Below are positions 53,631 to 63,337 of a stretch of DNA of 64,000 nt, in pieces. Numbering within the stretch: position 1 is the first letter of the stretch; every line of letters starts with the position of its first letter. Source of the stretch: Ollibium composti (GTDB lineage Bacteria; Pseudomonadota; Alphaproteobacteria; Rhizobiales; Rhizobiaceae). A program made the position numbers and the translations under genes. Under the pieces are notes generated by a model. It was not told the DNA's origin and did no database searches. It saw only the letters and a list, made by a program, of their open reading frames with translations. The DNA is taken from contig NZ_SSNY01000007.1 in the NCBI RefSeq assembly GCF_004801285.1, forward strand, positions 186,001 to 250,000, read 5' to 3'.

Positions 53631-54383
53631 ATGTCGGATACTCTGAAACCTTCTGCGATGACGCGGCTGAGGAACTATTTCCTCACCGGCTTCATCGTCT
53701 GCGCGCCGCTGGCGATCACTGCCTACATCGCCTGGTCGTTCATCGGCTGGGTCGATTCGTGGGTGAAGCCCTATATTCCAGCCCGCTACAGCCCGGACAC
53801 CTACCTCTCGTTCCGTATTCCGGGCTTCGGGTTGATCGTGGCGCTGGTGCTGATCACGCTGATCGGCTTCCTCACCGCCAACATCGTCGGCCGCGCCGTC
53901 GTCGGCTTCGGCGAGCGCCTGCTCGGCCGCATGCCGCTGGTGCGCGGCATCTACGGCTCGCTGAAGCAGATCTTCCAGACCGTCTTTTCCGACAAGGGCA
54001 ATATGTTCAGCCAGGTCGCCATGGTGGAATATCCACGCAAGGACGTCTGGTCTCTGGTCTTCGTCGCCGGTGAGAAGGAAACCGAGATCGGCGAGAAACT
54101 GAACAAGCCCGGCGATCCGCTGATCGCCGTTTTCATGCCTTGCACGCCCAACCCGACCACCGGTTTCCTGATGTACGTGCGCAAATCCGAGATCGTCATG
54201 CTCGACATGAGCATAGAAGACGGCGCCAAGCTGATCGTCTCGGCCGGGCTGGTGGCGCCGCCGGTCAAGAAGAAGGTGCTCGGCCCGGACGGCCTGCCGA
54301 TCGAACTCGCCAATCCGGAGGAAGGTAACTTGCCTCAGCCGGCCCGCAACAGGCGCACCGCCTCGTCGCGGCCGAACAGGTAG
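53631..54383 (+). CDS. DUF502 membrane protein
   Basis: This 250-residue protein has two hydrophobic segments: LTGFIVCAPLAITAYIAWSF and LIVALVLITLIGFLTANIVG. These are followed by the DUF502 signature RMPLVRGIYGSLKQIFQTVF, EYPRKDVWSLVFVAG and MPCTPNPTTGFLMYVRK. The Arg-rich end (PARNRRTASSRPNR) is read from DNA that also encodes the recG C-terminus. Function unknown; plant homologues affect protein trafficking. Confidence 0.92.
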   Translation: MSDTLKPSAMTRLRNYFLTGFIVCAPLAITAYIAWSFIGWVDSWVKPYIPARYSPDTYLSFRIPGFGLIVALVLITLIGFLTANIVGRAVVGFGERLLGRMPLVRGIYGSLKQIFQTVFSDKGNMFSQVAMVEYPRKDVWSLVFVAGEKETEIGEKLNKPGDPLIAVFMPCTPNPTTGFLMYVRKSEIVMLDMSIEDGAKLIVSAGLVAPPVKKKVLGPDGLPIELANPEEGNLPQPARNRRTASSRPNR

Positions 54384-56443
54384 AGCAGCAGGCGGATCGC
54401 CTCGCCGCGTTCGGATTGCAGTTCGGGATCGCGCGACAGGATGAGGCGGGCGTCGTCGCGCGCGGCTTCCAGCAGGTCCGAGTGGAACTCGATGCGCGCC
54501 ACCTGGAAGCCCGGCGTGCCGGATTGGCGGGTGCCCAGCAACTCGCCTTCGCCGCGCAGTTTCAGATCCTCCTCGGCGATGACGAAGCCGTCCTCCGTCT
54601 CGCGCATCACCGAAAGCCGGCGCTTCGCCGTCTCGCCCAGCGGATCCTTGTAGAGCAGCACGCAGGACGATGGCTTCGAGCCGCGCCCGACTCGCCCGCG
54701 CAACTGGTGCAACTGGGCGAGGCCGAAGCGTTCGGCGTGCTCGATCACCATGATCGTGGCGTCCGGCACGTCGACGCCGACCTCGATGACGGTGGTGGCG
54801 ATCAGCACGCGCGTCTCGCCGTCCTTGAAGGCGCGCATCGCCTCGTCCTTCTCGGCACCCTTCATGCGACCGTGGACGATGCCGAGTTGATCGCCGAAAA
54901 CGGGCTGGAGCGCGGCGAAGCGCTCTTCCGCCGACATCAGCTTCACCTCCTCGGATTCCTCGACCAACGGGCAGATCCAGTAGATTTTCTGGCCCTCGGC
55001 CACCGCGTCGCGAATGCGGCCGACGAGTTCGGAAAGCCGTTCCATCGGCAGCGTGACGGTGCGGATCGGCTGTCGGCCGGCGGGCTTTTCGGTGAGCTTG
55101 GAGGTGTCCATGTCGCCGAAGGCGGTCAGCACCAGCGTGCGCGGGATGGGGGTGGCCGTCATCACCAGCATGTCGGGCGCATCGCCCTTGGCGGTGATGG
55201 CGAGCCGCTGGTGGACGCCGAAGCGGTGCTGCTCGTCGACCACCGCGAAGACGAGGTTCCTGAAGGTCACGGCCTCCTGGAACAGCGCGTGGGTGCCGAC
55301 GACGATGTCGATCGAGCCGTCCGCCAGCCTGGACAGTGTCTCGCCGCGCTCGCGACCCTTTTCGCGCCCCGTCAGGATTGCCGTGCGCAGGCCGGCACGG
55401 GCCGCCAGCGGCGCGATGGTGGCGAGATGCTGGCGCGCCAGGATTTCAGTCGGCGCCATCAGCGCGGCCTGCCCGCCGGCTTCCACCGCGCGCGCCATGG
55501 CCATCAGCGCCACCACCGTCTTGCCCGAGCCGACATCGCCTTGCAGCAGGCGCAGCATGCGGTCCGGCTCGGCGAGATCGGCGAGGATTTCGGCAAGCGC
55601 GGCCTCCTGCGAGCCGGTCAGCGAATAGGGCAGGGCGGCGCGGAGCTTTTCGACGATGCGGCCGTCACCGGCCAGCGGCCGGCCGGACAGGCGCCGCACC
55701 TTGGCGCGCACCAGCGCCAGCGAAACCTGTCCGGCGAGGAATTCGTCATAGGCCAGCCGGCGCCACGCCGGATTTTCCGGCGAGGCGTCGAGCGGGTTTT
55801 CCGGATTATGCAGGCGGGCGAGCGCGGCATCGAAGGACGCAAAACTGTGCTTACGCATGAAGGCGGCGTCGAGCCATTCCGGCAGCGTCGGCACGCGCTC
55901 GACCGCCTGGCCGATGGCCCGGCGCAGCACCTTGGCCGAAAGCCCCGCCGTCAGCGGATAGACCGGCTCGACCAGTGGCAGGCTTTCCGCTTCGCTGGCC
56001 AGCGCGATATGGTCGGGATGCACCATGGACGGCCGCCCGTTGAACCGCTCCATGCGGCCGGACACCACGACCTGCTCACCCTCGGGCAACTGCTTTTCCA
56101 GATAAGCGGCGTGGGCGTGGAAGAAGGTCAGCGCGATGTCGTCGGTGTCGTCATGGGCGTAGACACGGTAGGGGACCGAGCGGTTGCCGCGCGGCGGCGG
56201 CTGGTGGCGGTCGATGGTGAGGTCGAGCGTGACGATCTGGCCGTCGATGGCGTTGGCGATGCCGGGGCGGCTGCGGCGGTCGATGACGGAATTGGGCAGC
56301 ACGAACAGAAGATCGCCGACGCGCGTCTCGCGGCCGCCGAGATCCAGCGGCAGCACGCGCTCGATGAGGGCAGCCATTTTCGCGCCGACGCCGGCAAGCG
56401 TGGTGATGGGTGAAAACAGCGGATCGAGCAGGGCAGGGCGCAT
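54335..56443 (-). CDS. recG: ATP-dependent DNA helicase RecG
   Basis: This 702-residue helicase reverses stalled forks. The N-terminal wedge (OB) domain is near residues 60-150. Walker A is LLQGDVGSGKTVVALMAMA, motif II is the DEQH box VVDEQHRFGVHQR, and motif VI is QLRGRVGRGSKPSSCVL. Its last 49 bp overlap the end of the convergent DUF502 gene. It is divergent from sdhE-mfd, 90 bp away. Confidence 0.97.
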   Translation of the reverse strand: MRPALLDPLFSPITTLAGVGAKMAALIERVLPLDLGGRETRVGDLLFVLPNSVIDRRSRPGIANAIDGQIVTLDLTIDRHQPPPRGNRSVPYRVYAHDDTDDIALTFFHAHAAYLEKQLPEGEQVVVSGRMERFNGRPSMVHPDHIALASEAESLPLVEPVYPLTAGLSAKVLRRAIGQAVERVPTLPEWLDAAFMRKHSFASFDAALARLHNPENPLDASPENPAWRRLAYDEFLAGQVSLALVRAKVRRLSGRPLAGDGRIVEKLRAALPYSLTGSQEAALAEILADLAEPDRMLRLLQGDVGSGKTVVALMAMARAVEAGGQAALMAPTEILARQHLATIAPLAARAGLRTAILTGREKGRERGETLSRLADGSIDIVVGTHALFQEAVTFRNLVFAVVDEQHRFGVHQRLAITAKGDAPDMLVMTATPIPRTLVLTAFGDMDTSKLTEKPAGRQPIRTVTLPMERLSELVGRIRDAVAEGQKIYWICPLVEESEEVKLMSAEERFAALQPVFGDQLGIVHGRMKGAEKDEAMRAFKDGETRVLIATTVIEVGVDVPDATIMVIEHAERFGLAQLHQLRGRVGRGSKPSSCVLLYKDPLGETAKRRLSVMRETEDGFVIAEEDLKLRGEGELLGTRQSGTPGFQVARIEFHSDLLEAARDDARLILSRDPELQSERGEAIRLLLYLFGRDEAVRLLRAG

Positions 56444-56533
56444 CCTGTCAGTCTATGGCGCCACAATGCTTGCGCAAAGGCTGACACCTTCGCCTATCCA
56501 CGCTATATCGCGCCCGTAACCGAGGATCGTGTC

Positions 56534-56833
56534 ATGACCGGAACGGCAGAAGCGGCAAACCCCGTGACCGGCGACCTGCATCCCCGCCGCAAGAAACTCC
56601 TGTTCCGCTCCTGGCATCGCGGCATGCGCGAGATGGATTTCATCCTCGGCCGCTTCGCCGATGCCGAGATCGCCGGCTTGACCGACGACGAACTCGACCA
56701 ATATGAAAAGCTCCTCGACTTTCCCGACGACCAGTTCTTCCTGCTGGTGACCGGCGACCTGCCGGTGCCGGCGCATCTGGACTGTCCGCTGCTCGACAGG
56801 ATTTTGGCTTTCGGCCGGACATCTCAAATCTGA
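56534..56833 (+). CDS. sdhE: SdhE: FAD assembly factor for succinate dehydrogenase
   Basis: This 99-residue protein has the family motif RGMREMD (RGxxE) in SWHRGMREMDFILGRF and ends with LPVPAHLDCPLLDRILAF. SdhE helps attach FAD covalently to SdhA. It lies 10 bp before mfd, divergent from recG. It is not next to sdh genes, as is usual in alphaproteobacteria. Confidence 0.92.
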   Translation: MTGTAEAANPVTGDLHPRRKKLLFRSWHRGMREMDFILGRFADAEIAGLTDDELDQYEKLLDFPDDQFFLLVTGDLPVPAHLDCPLLDRILAFGRTSQI

Positions 56834-56843
56834 AACCACGCAA

Positions 56844-59800
56844 ATGAAGCTCATTCCCTCCATCGGCCTGCCGAAAGGCCGCGCCGGCTCCTTCATCGTC
56901 GATGAGGTGGCCGACGGCTACGAAGCCTTCGCGTTGGCCGCAATCGCCGGCGAGATCGCGCCCGACCGGCCGCTGGTCTTTGTCGCCCGCGACGGCCAGC
57001 GCCTGCCGGCCATCGTCGAAGCGCTGGCCTTCGCCGCGCCCGACCTGCCGGTGCTGGAGCTTCCGGCATGGGACTGCCTGCCCTACGACCGCGTCTCGCC
57101 AGGCTCCGACGCGGCCGCACGCCGGCTCGACGCGCTGGCTGGCATGGCGGCGCTGGCGGCCAAGCCGCACCGCGCCGTCGTGCTCACCACCGCCAACGCG
57201 CTGTTGCAGCGCGTGCCGCCCGCAGCATCGATCGAAGCGCAGACCTTCCGGGCCAAGCCCGGCAACCAGATCGACATGAAGGTGCTGATTGCGCGGTTGG
57301 AAACCTCCGGTTTCGAGCGCGTGCCGACGGTGCGCGAGGTCGGCGAATTCGCCGTGCGCGGCGGCATCCTCGACCTGTTCGTGCCGGGCGCGGAGGACGC
57401 GCTGAGGCTCGATTTCTTCGGCGACACGCTGGAATCGATCCGCGCCTTCGATCCCGCCAGCCAGCGCACCACCGGCCAGCGCAACCAGCTCGTGTTGCAG
57501 GCGATGAGCGAGGTGGCGCTGACGCCAGACACGATCAGCCGCTTTCGCCGCGCCTATATCGAGACGTTCGGCGCGCCCTCGCGCGACGACGCGCTCTATG
57601 CCGCCGTCAGCGAAGGCCGCCGCTTCGCCGGTATGGAGCACTGGCTGCCCTTCTTTTACGAGCGGCTGGAGACGGTGTTCGACTATCTGCCGGAGGCGCC
57701 GGTGGTCTTCGATCATCTGGCGCACGAGGCGCTGGCCGAGCGCCGCAAGCTGATCCTCGATCACTTCGACGCGCGCCGCAACCAGGGCGCACTCAAGGAC
57801 GCGGTGCCCTACAAGCCGGTGGCGCCGGACCTGCTTTATCTCTCGCCGGAGGGCGTCAACGAGGCGACCGCCGGCCGCGAGGCCATCGAACTGACGCCGT
57901 TCGCGGCACCTGAAGCGAGCGACCGGAAGGTCTTCCACGCCGGCTCGCGCGCCGGCCGCAGCTTCGCCGAGGAGCGCGCCGACCCCAACGCCAACGTCTT
58001 CGAGACGGCGGTGAAGCACATCGCCGACGAGCGGGCGAAGAAGCGCCGCGTCGTCGTCGCCGGCTGGACCGACGGCTCGCTCGACCGGCTTGGCCAGATT
58101 CTCGCCGAACATCATCTCGGCAAGCTGAAGATCGTCGCCACGCTGGCCGAGGTGGAGAGACTGGAGACGGGGCAGGCGGCACTTGCGGTGCTGCCGCTGG
58201 AAACCGGCTTCGAGACGGACGGTCTCGTCGTCGTCGCCGAGCAGGACATCCTCGGCGACCGGCTGGTGCGGCGTTCCAAGAAGCGCAAGCGCGCCTCCGA
58301 CTTCATCGCCGAGGCCGCTTCGCTTTCGGCCGGCGACATCGTCGTCCACGCCGACCACGGCATCGGCCGTTTCATCGGCCTGCGGACCATCGAGGCGGCG
58401 GGCGCGCCGCACGACTGCCTGGAGATCCACTACGCTGGCGACGACCGGCTGTTCCTGCCGGTCGAGAACATCGAGCTTCTGTCGCGCTACGGCTCGGATT
58501 CGGCCGAAGCCACGCTCGACAAACTGGGCGGCGGCGCCTGGCAGGCACGCAAGGCGCGCATGAAGAAACGCCTGCTCGACATGGCGGGCCAGTTGATCCG
58601 CATTGCCGCCGAGCGGCAGATGCGCTCCGCCCCGACCATGATCCCGCAGGACGGGCTCTATGGCGAGTTCGCCGCCCGCTTCCCCTATGAGGAGACGGAC
58701 GACCAGCAGAACGCCATCGATGCCGTCGCCGGCGACCTCTCGGCCGGCCGGCCGATGGACCGGCTGGTGTGCGGCGACGTCGGCTTCGGCAAGACCGAAG
58801 TGGCGCTGCGCGCCGCTTTCGTCGCCGCCATGGAAGGGTTCCAGGTGGCGGTCGTGGTGCCGACCACGCTCCTGTCGCGCCAGCATTTCAAGACCTTCCA
58901 GCAGCGTTTCGCCGGCCTGCCGGTGCGCGTGGCGCAGGCCTCGCGCATGGTCGGCGCCAAGGAGCTTGCTCAGGTCAAGAAGGAGGTTGCCGAAGGTACC
59001 GTCGACATCGTCGTCGGCACCCATGCGCTGTTGGGTTCCTCGATCTCGTTCAAGCGCCTCGGCCTGCTCATCGTCGACGAGGAACAGCATTTCGGCGTCA
59101 AGCACAAGGAGCGGCTGAAAGAGCTTAAATCCGACGTGCATGTGCTGACGCTGTCGGCGACGCCCATCCCGCGCACCCTGCAACTGGCGCTGACGGGCGT
59201 GCGGGAGCTTTCGCTGATCGCCACGCCGCCGGTCGACCGCATGGCGGTGCGCACCTTCATCTCGCCTTTCGACCCGCTGGTGATCCGCGAGACGCTGCTG
59301 CGCGAGCGCTATCGCGGCGGCCAGTCCTTCTATGTCGTGCCGCGCATCAGCGACCTTGCCGAAATCCACGACTTCCTGAAGGCGGAAGTGCCGGAACTGA
59401 AGGTCGGCGTGGCGCACGGCCAGATGCCTCCCGGCGAGCTGGACGACATCATGAACGCCTTCTACGACGGCCAGTACGACGTGCTTCTGTCCACCACCAT
59501 CGTGGAATCCGGCCTCGATATCCCGACTGCCAACACGCTGATCGTGCACCGCGCCGACATGTTCGGCCTGGCGCAGCTTTACCAGCTGCGCGGCCGCGTC
59601 GGCCGTTCGAAGCTGCGCGCCTATGCCCTGTTCACACTGCCGGCCAACAAGAAGCTGACCGACACGGCGGATCGACGCCTGAAAGTGCTGCAATCGTTGG
59701 ATACGCTGGGTGCCGGCTTCCAATTGGCCAGCCACGACCTCGATATCCGCGGCGCCGGCAATCTTCTGGGCGAGGAGCAGTCCGGCCACATCAAGGAGGT

Positions 59801-60326
59801 CGGTTTCGAGCTTTACCAGCAGATGCTGGAGGAGGCCGTGGCCGAGGTAAAGGATTCGGGCGAGACGCTGGACACCGGCTGGTCGCCGCAGATCGCCATC
59901 GGTACCGCCGTCATGATCCCGGAAAGCTACGTGCCGGACCTTCAGCTCAGGCTGGCGCTCTACCGGCGCATCGGTGACCTGGAGACACCGGAGGAGATCG
60001 ACGGCTTCGGCGCCGAATTGATCGACCGCTTCGGCCCGCTGCCGGAGGAGGTCAAGCACCTGTTGAAGATCGTCTTCATCAAGGCGCTGTGCCGCAAGGC
60101 CAATGTCGAGAAGCTGGACGCCGGGCCGAAGGGCGTCGTCATCCACTTCCGCAACAAGACCTTCGCCAATCCGGCCGGGCTGGTCAAATACATCGGCGAC
60201 CAGGGCTCGCTGGCCAAGATCCGCGCCGATCATTCCATCGTCTTCATCCGCGACTGGCCGAATGCGGAGAAGCGCCTGTCCGGCTCCGCCGTGGTCATGA
60301 CCCAGCTGGCGAAGCTGGCGGGGTAG
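56844..60326 (+). CDS. mfd: Transcription-repair coupling factor Mfd
   Basis: This 1160-residue ATPase removes RNA polymerase stalled at lesions and recruits UvrA. The UvrB-homology part (LELPAWDCLPYDRVSPG) is N-terminal. The RNA-polymerase-interacting CarD-like domain is GDIVVHADHGIGRFIGL near residue 500. The RecG-like motor has GDVGFGKTEVALRAAF, VDEEQHFGVKHK and LRGRVGRSKLRAY, and the C-terminal D7 domain ends LIDRFGPLPEEV. It starts 10 bp after sdhE. A repeat follows its stop codon. Confidence 0.98.
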   Translation: MKLIPSIGLPKGRAGSFIVDEVADGYEAFALAAIAGEIAPDRPLVFVARDGQRLPAIVEALAFAAPDLPVLELPAWDCLPYDRVSPGSDAAARRLDALAGMAALAAKPHRAVVLTTANALLQRVPPAASIEAQTFRAKPGNQIDMKVLIARLETSGFERVPTVREVGEFAVRGGILDLFVPGAEDALRLDFFGDTLESIRAFDPASQRTTGQRNQLVLQAMSEVALTPDTISRFRRAYIETFGAPSRDDALYAAVSEGRRFAGMEHWLPFFYERLETVFDYLPEAPVVFDHLAHEALAERRKLILDHFDARRNQGALKDAVPYKPVAPDLLYLSPEGVNEATAGREAIELTPFAAPEASDRKVFHAGSRAGRSFAEERADPNANVFETAVKHIADERAKKRRVVVAGWTDGSLDRLGQILAEHHLGKLKIVATLAEVERLETGQAALAVLPLETGFETDGLVVVAEQDILGDRLVRRSKKRKRASDFIAEAASLSAGDIVVHADHGIGRFIGLRTIEAAGAPHDCLEIHYAGDDRLFLPVENIELLSRYGSDSAEATLDKLGGGAWQARKARMKKRLLDMAGQLIRIAAERQMRSAPTMIPQDGLYGEFAARFPYEETDDQQNAIDAVAGDLSAGRPMDRLVCGDVGFGKTEVALRAAFVAAMEGFQVAVVVPTTLLSRQHFKTFQQRFAGLPVRVAQASRMVGAKELAQVKKEVAEGTVDIVVGTHALLGSSISFKRLGLLIVDEEQHFGVKHKERLKELKSDVHVLTLSATPIPRTLQLALTGVRELSLIATPPVDRMAVRTFISPFDPLVIRETLLRERYRGGQSFYVVPRISDLAEIHDFLKAEVPELKVGVAHGQMPPGELDDIMNAFYDGQYDVLLSTTIVESGLDIPTANTLIVHRADMFGLAQLYQLRGRVGRSKLRAYALFTLPANKKLTDTADRRLKVLQSLDTLGAGFQLASHDLDIRGAGNLLGEEQSGHIKEVGFELYQQMLEEAVAEVKDSGETLDTGWSPQIAIGTAVMIPESYVPDLQLRLALYRRIGDLETPEEIDGFGAELIDRFGPLPEEVKHLLKIVFIKALCRKANVEKLDAGPKGVVIHFRNKTFANPAGLVKYIGDQGSLAKIRADHSIVFIRDWPNAEKRLSGSAVVMTQLAKLAG

Positions 60327-60331
60327 TTTTT

Positions 60332-60568
60332 GGTGCGTCCTTCAAGGCTCGCGTCGCTCGCACCTCAAGATGAAGGCCGTTTTGTATTGAACCTAGAGCA
60401 TTTTGCAGCCCGACGGAATCGTCCGGCGTCGCACAAATGCGGCTAAAACAAAGAGATAGATCGTTACGCCGTTTCCATGAAACGGTGAAACGATCTAAGA
60501 AAGTGAAGCCGAGCAAACCACCTCCCTCATCCTGAGGTGCGAGCACAGCGAGCCTCGAAGGACGCACC
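60332..60568. repeat. Inverted pair of GTGCGTCCTTCGAGG repeats, locus 2, with nested palindrome
   Basis: The left unit (60332-60375) and right unit (60525-60568) are the same family as those at 28189-28358, in inverted orientation. Between them lies a separate strong hairpin (60458-60496): AGATCGTT/AACGATCT outside, CCGTTTC-CAT-GAAACGG inside. It fills the mfd to DsbA-like gap. Confidence 0.85.
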
Positions 60569-60603
60569 TGAGGGAAAAGGCGAAATCCGACAAAGAAGGC
60601 GTG

Positions 60604-61281
60604 TTATTCCGCCTTTTCCAATTCTCCGCGCGCCTTTGCAGCCGAAATCTGGCGGATGGCGTCTGCCAGCACGCCGGGCTCCTGCGCGCCCATGACGGCG
60701 TATTTTCCCTCCAGCAGGAAGCAGGGCACGCCGGTGATGCCCATGCGCGCGGCGGTGTTGATCTCGGCGCGCACCGCATCGGCGTCGGCGTCGGTCGGCA
60801 GGAGCGTCTCGACCACGGCGGTGTCCATCCCGGCCACCTTTGCCGCCTCGATCAGCACGCCGGCGTCGCCGGTATTCTCGCCGCGCTCGAAATAGCGGCT
60901 GAACAGTTCTTCGACGAGCCTGTTCTGCTCGGCCTCGCCCATCGTCCCGGCCCAGCGGATGACGCGGTGGGCGTCGAGCGTGTTGGGGGAGACGCGAATG
61001 GCGTCGAAGTCGAAGGAAATGCCTTCGACGGCGCCGAGCGAAGTCAGGTTGGCATGGATCTGATGCAGCCGGTCGCCGTCGCCGAACTTGGCGCGCATGT
61101 AGTCCTTGCGGTCCTTGCCTTCCGGCGGAATGGTCGGGTCGAGCTGGAACGGCCGCCAGCGCACGGTGACGTCGACGTCGCCGACCGCGGCGATGGCCGC
61201 CCTGAGGCGCTTTTCGCCGAGGAAGCACCAGGGACAGACGACGTCGGACACCACGTCGATGCTGATTGAATTGTCGCTCAT
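60604..61281 (-). CDS. DsbA-family oxidoreductase (FrnE-like)
   Basis: This 225-residue thioredoxin-fold protein has the active-site CPWC (Cys16, Cys19) near the N-terminus and the cis-Pro segment ITGVPCFLLEGKYAVMGAQ. There is no signal peptide, so it acts in the cytoplasm, as FrnE-like disulfide isomerases do. Related HCCA isomerases lack the CxxC, which argues against that role. It lies 24 bp downstream of the solute-binding protein gene on the same strand. Confidence 0.92.
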   Translation of the reverse strand: MSDNSISIDVVSDVVCPWCFLGEKRLRAAIAAVGDVDVTVRWRPFQLDPTIPPEGKDRKDYMRAKFGDGDRLHQIHANLTSLGAVEGISFDFDAIRVSPNTLDAHRVIRWAGTMGEAEQNRLVEELFSRYFERGENTGDAGVLIEAAKVAGMDTAVVETLLPTDADADAVRAEINTAARMGITGVPCFLLEGKYAVMGAQEPGVLADAIRQISAAKARGELEKAE

Positions 61282-61305
61282 GGCTTGTCCTTTCGCCGCT
61301 GGCGA

Positions 61306-63120
61306 TCAATTCGCCTTCCGCCACCACGTCGGCAACTGGTAGCCGTAGAGCGACGTCTTGTCAGGATGGGCCATATAGGCCCAGTACGCAATCCACTGCT
61401 CGGTATTGTGCTGCATCGGCACCATGTAGTTGCCCGAGATCAGAAGCCGGTCGAGCACCCTGACGGCGGCGACGAAGTCGTCCTTCTGGCGCGCGTTGAG
61501 CATCGCCTCGATCGCCGCGTCGACGGCCGGATCGGCGACCCCGGCGAGGTTGAACGAGCCCTCGGCATTGGCGGAGGCCGAGCCCCAGCGGCCGATCTGC
61601 TCTATGCCCGGCGACAGCGAATTGGTGAAGCCGGTGGAGCCGATCAGCACATCGAAGTCGAAGCGCTGCTTGCGCGACTGGATCTGGTCGCCGTCCAGCG
61701 CGCGGATCGTCACCTCGATGCCGAGCTTGGCCAGAGTGCGCTGGTAGAGCGCGGCCAACCGCTCTTCCTCCTGGCTGGACGTCAGGATCTCGAAGCCGAA
61801 GGGCTGGCCCTGCGGATCGACCATATTGCCGCCTTCGATGTGGTATCCGGCGGCTTTCAGCACGTCGAAAGCGGCCTTCAGCACCTTGCGGTCCTGTCCG
61901 GAACCGTCCGTCACCGGCGGCCGCCATGTGCCGTCCATGACGTCCGGCGGCACGCGGCCGGGGAAGGGGGCGAGCAGCGCCTTTTCCTTTTCGCTCGCCG
62001 GATGGCCGAGCGCCGACAGTTCCGAACCCTGCCAGTAGCTCATGGTGCGGGTGAACTTGCCATCGAACAGGTTCTTGTTGGCCCATTCGAAGTCGTAGAG
62101 CATGCCGAGCGCGCGCCGCACGGCCGGATCGGCGAACTTCTTCAGCCGCGTGTTGAACAGGAAGCCGTTCACCACCGGAGGTATGCCGGACTGGAACGTC
62201 TCGGCCACGACCTTGCCCTGCTTGTAGGCGGGGAAATCCAGGTCGCGCTCGCGCTTGACCGGGTCCGTCTCGGTGTCGATGGCGCAGATGCCTTTCTTGA
62301 AAGCCTCCGTCATCGCGTTGGCGTTGAGGAAATACTGGATGGTGATCTGGTCGTAATTGTCGAAGCCGCGTTTGGCCGGAATGTCCTTGCCCCAGTAGTC
62401 GGGATTGCGCTTGAAGACGATGCGGTCGCCGGGCTTCACCTCCGCGATCGTGTAGGGCCCGGAGCCGATGACCGGCTTCAGAGTCGTGCGGTCGAAGGTT
62501 TCCTTGTCGAAGGCGTGCTTCGGAATGATCGGCGTCATCGCGATAATCAGCGGAAATTCGCGGTCGGCCTTGTCGTTGAAGGTGAACTTGACGCTGCGCT
62601 CGCCGGTCTTCTCCAGCTTCGCCACCTTCTTCATGCGGTCGGAATAGGGCGGCCGGCCCTTTTCGGTGTAGGTGTCGTAGGTGAACAGCACGTCCTCCGG
62701 CGTTACCGGCTCGCCGTCCGACCACTTCGCCTTCGGATCGAGGTGGAATTCGATCCACTTTCGGTCGGGATCCATCTTCACGTCGTCCGCGAGCAGGCCG
62801 TAGAGGCCGAACGGTTCGTCGTAGTTGCGCGCCATCAGCGTCTCGAAGACGAGATTGCCGTAGATGATGTCGATCACGCCGCGCGCGGTGGTGCGCAGGC
62901 TCTTGATGATGAACGGGTTGAGGTTGTCGAAAGTGCCGACCACGCAATAGGTGATCGCGCCGCCTTTCGGCGCGTCCGGATTGGCGTAGGGAAAATGCGT
63001 GTAGCCGGGCGGCAGTTCGGGTTCGCCCTGCATGGCGATGCCTTGCGCTGCCCGCGCCGGGATGGCGGCGAAGAAGGCTGAAAGGACGGCGGCAGCCAGC
63101 CGGAAAGAGATGCGGCGCAT
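61306..63120 (-). CDS. YejA-like extracellular solute-binding protein (family 5)
   Basis: This 604-residue protein is an SBP_bac_5 member with a signal peptide (LAAAVLSAFFAAIPARA). The mature part begins GYTHFPYANPDAPKGG and continues YGNLVFETLMARN, PDRKWIEFHLDPKAKWSDG, KPVIGSGPYTIAEVKPGD and DIPAKRGFDNYDQITIQYF. These match YejA-type proteins for oligopeptide or microcin C-like uptake. The permease and ATPase genes are not in this window. ATG at 63120 starts the signal peptide; the frame is open further upstream without support. Confidence 0.9.
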   Translation of the reverse strand: MRRISFRLAAAVLSAFFAAIPARAAQGIAMQGEPELPPGYTHFPYANPDAPKGGAITYCVVGTFDNLNPFIIKSLRTTARGVIDIIYGNLVFETLMARNYDEPFGLYGLLADDVKMDPDRKWIEFHLDPKAKWSDGEPVTPEDVLFTYDTYTEKGRPPYSDRMKKVAKLEKTGERSVKFTFNDKADREFPLIIAMTPIIPKHAFDKETFDRTTLKPVIGSGPYTIAEVKPGDRIVFKRNPDYWGKDIPAKRGFDNYDQITIQYFLNANAMTEAFKKGICAIDTETDPVKRERDLDFPAYKQGKVVAETFQSGIPPVVNGFLFNTRLKKFADPAVRRALGMLYDFEWANKNLFDGKFTRTMSYWQGSELSALGHPASEKEKALLAPFPGRVPPDVMDGTWRPPVTDGSGQDRKVLKAAFDVLKAAGYHIEGGNMVDPQGQPFGFEILTSSQEEERLAALYQRTLAKLGIEVTIRALDGDQIQSRKQRFDFDVLIGSTGFTNSLSPGIEQIGRWGSASANAEGSFNLAGVADPAVDAAIEAMLNARQKDDFVAAVRVLDRLLISGNYMVPMQHNTEQWIAYWAYMAHPDKTSLYGYQLPTWWRKAN

Positions 63121-63337
63121 GACCGGTTTGCCTCGATGTTCGAACGGGTGATTCGGTTTCGAAACTAGCATGCGCACCCTGACGGCATCTGCCAAAGAAA
63201 TGAAGCCGGTGGACTGGATTCGACGGCGCGGGCAGTGTAACACGCCGCGCAAGTCATTCTGTTGCCTCATTTCGGCAAGAGGTAGCACGTCGCGAGGCGC
63301 GCAAAGCCGGCACGACCATTTCAGAGGATTGCACCAT

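Noticed and set aside
56640..60233. Long open frame (about 1200 codons) on the minus strand opposite mfd
   Set aside because: Antisense shadow of mfd, with no recognisable domain and biased composition.
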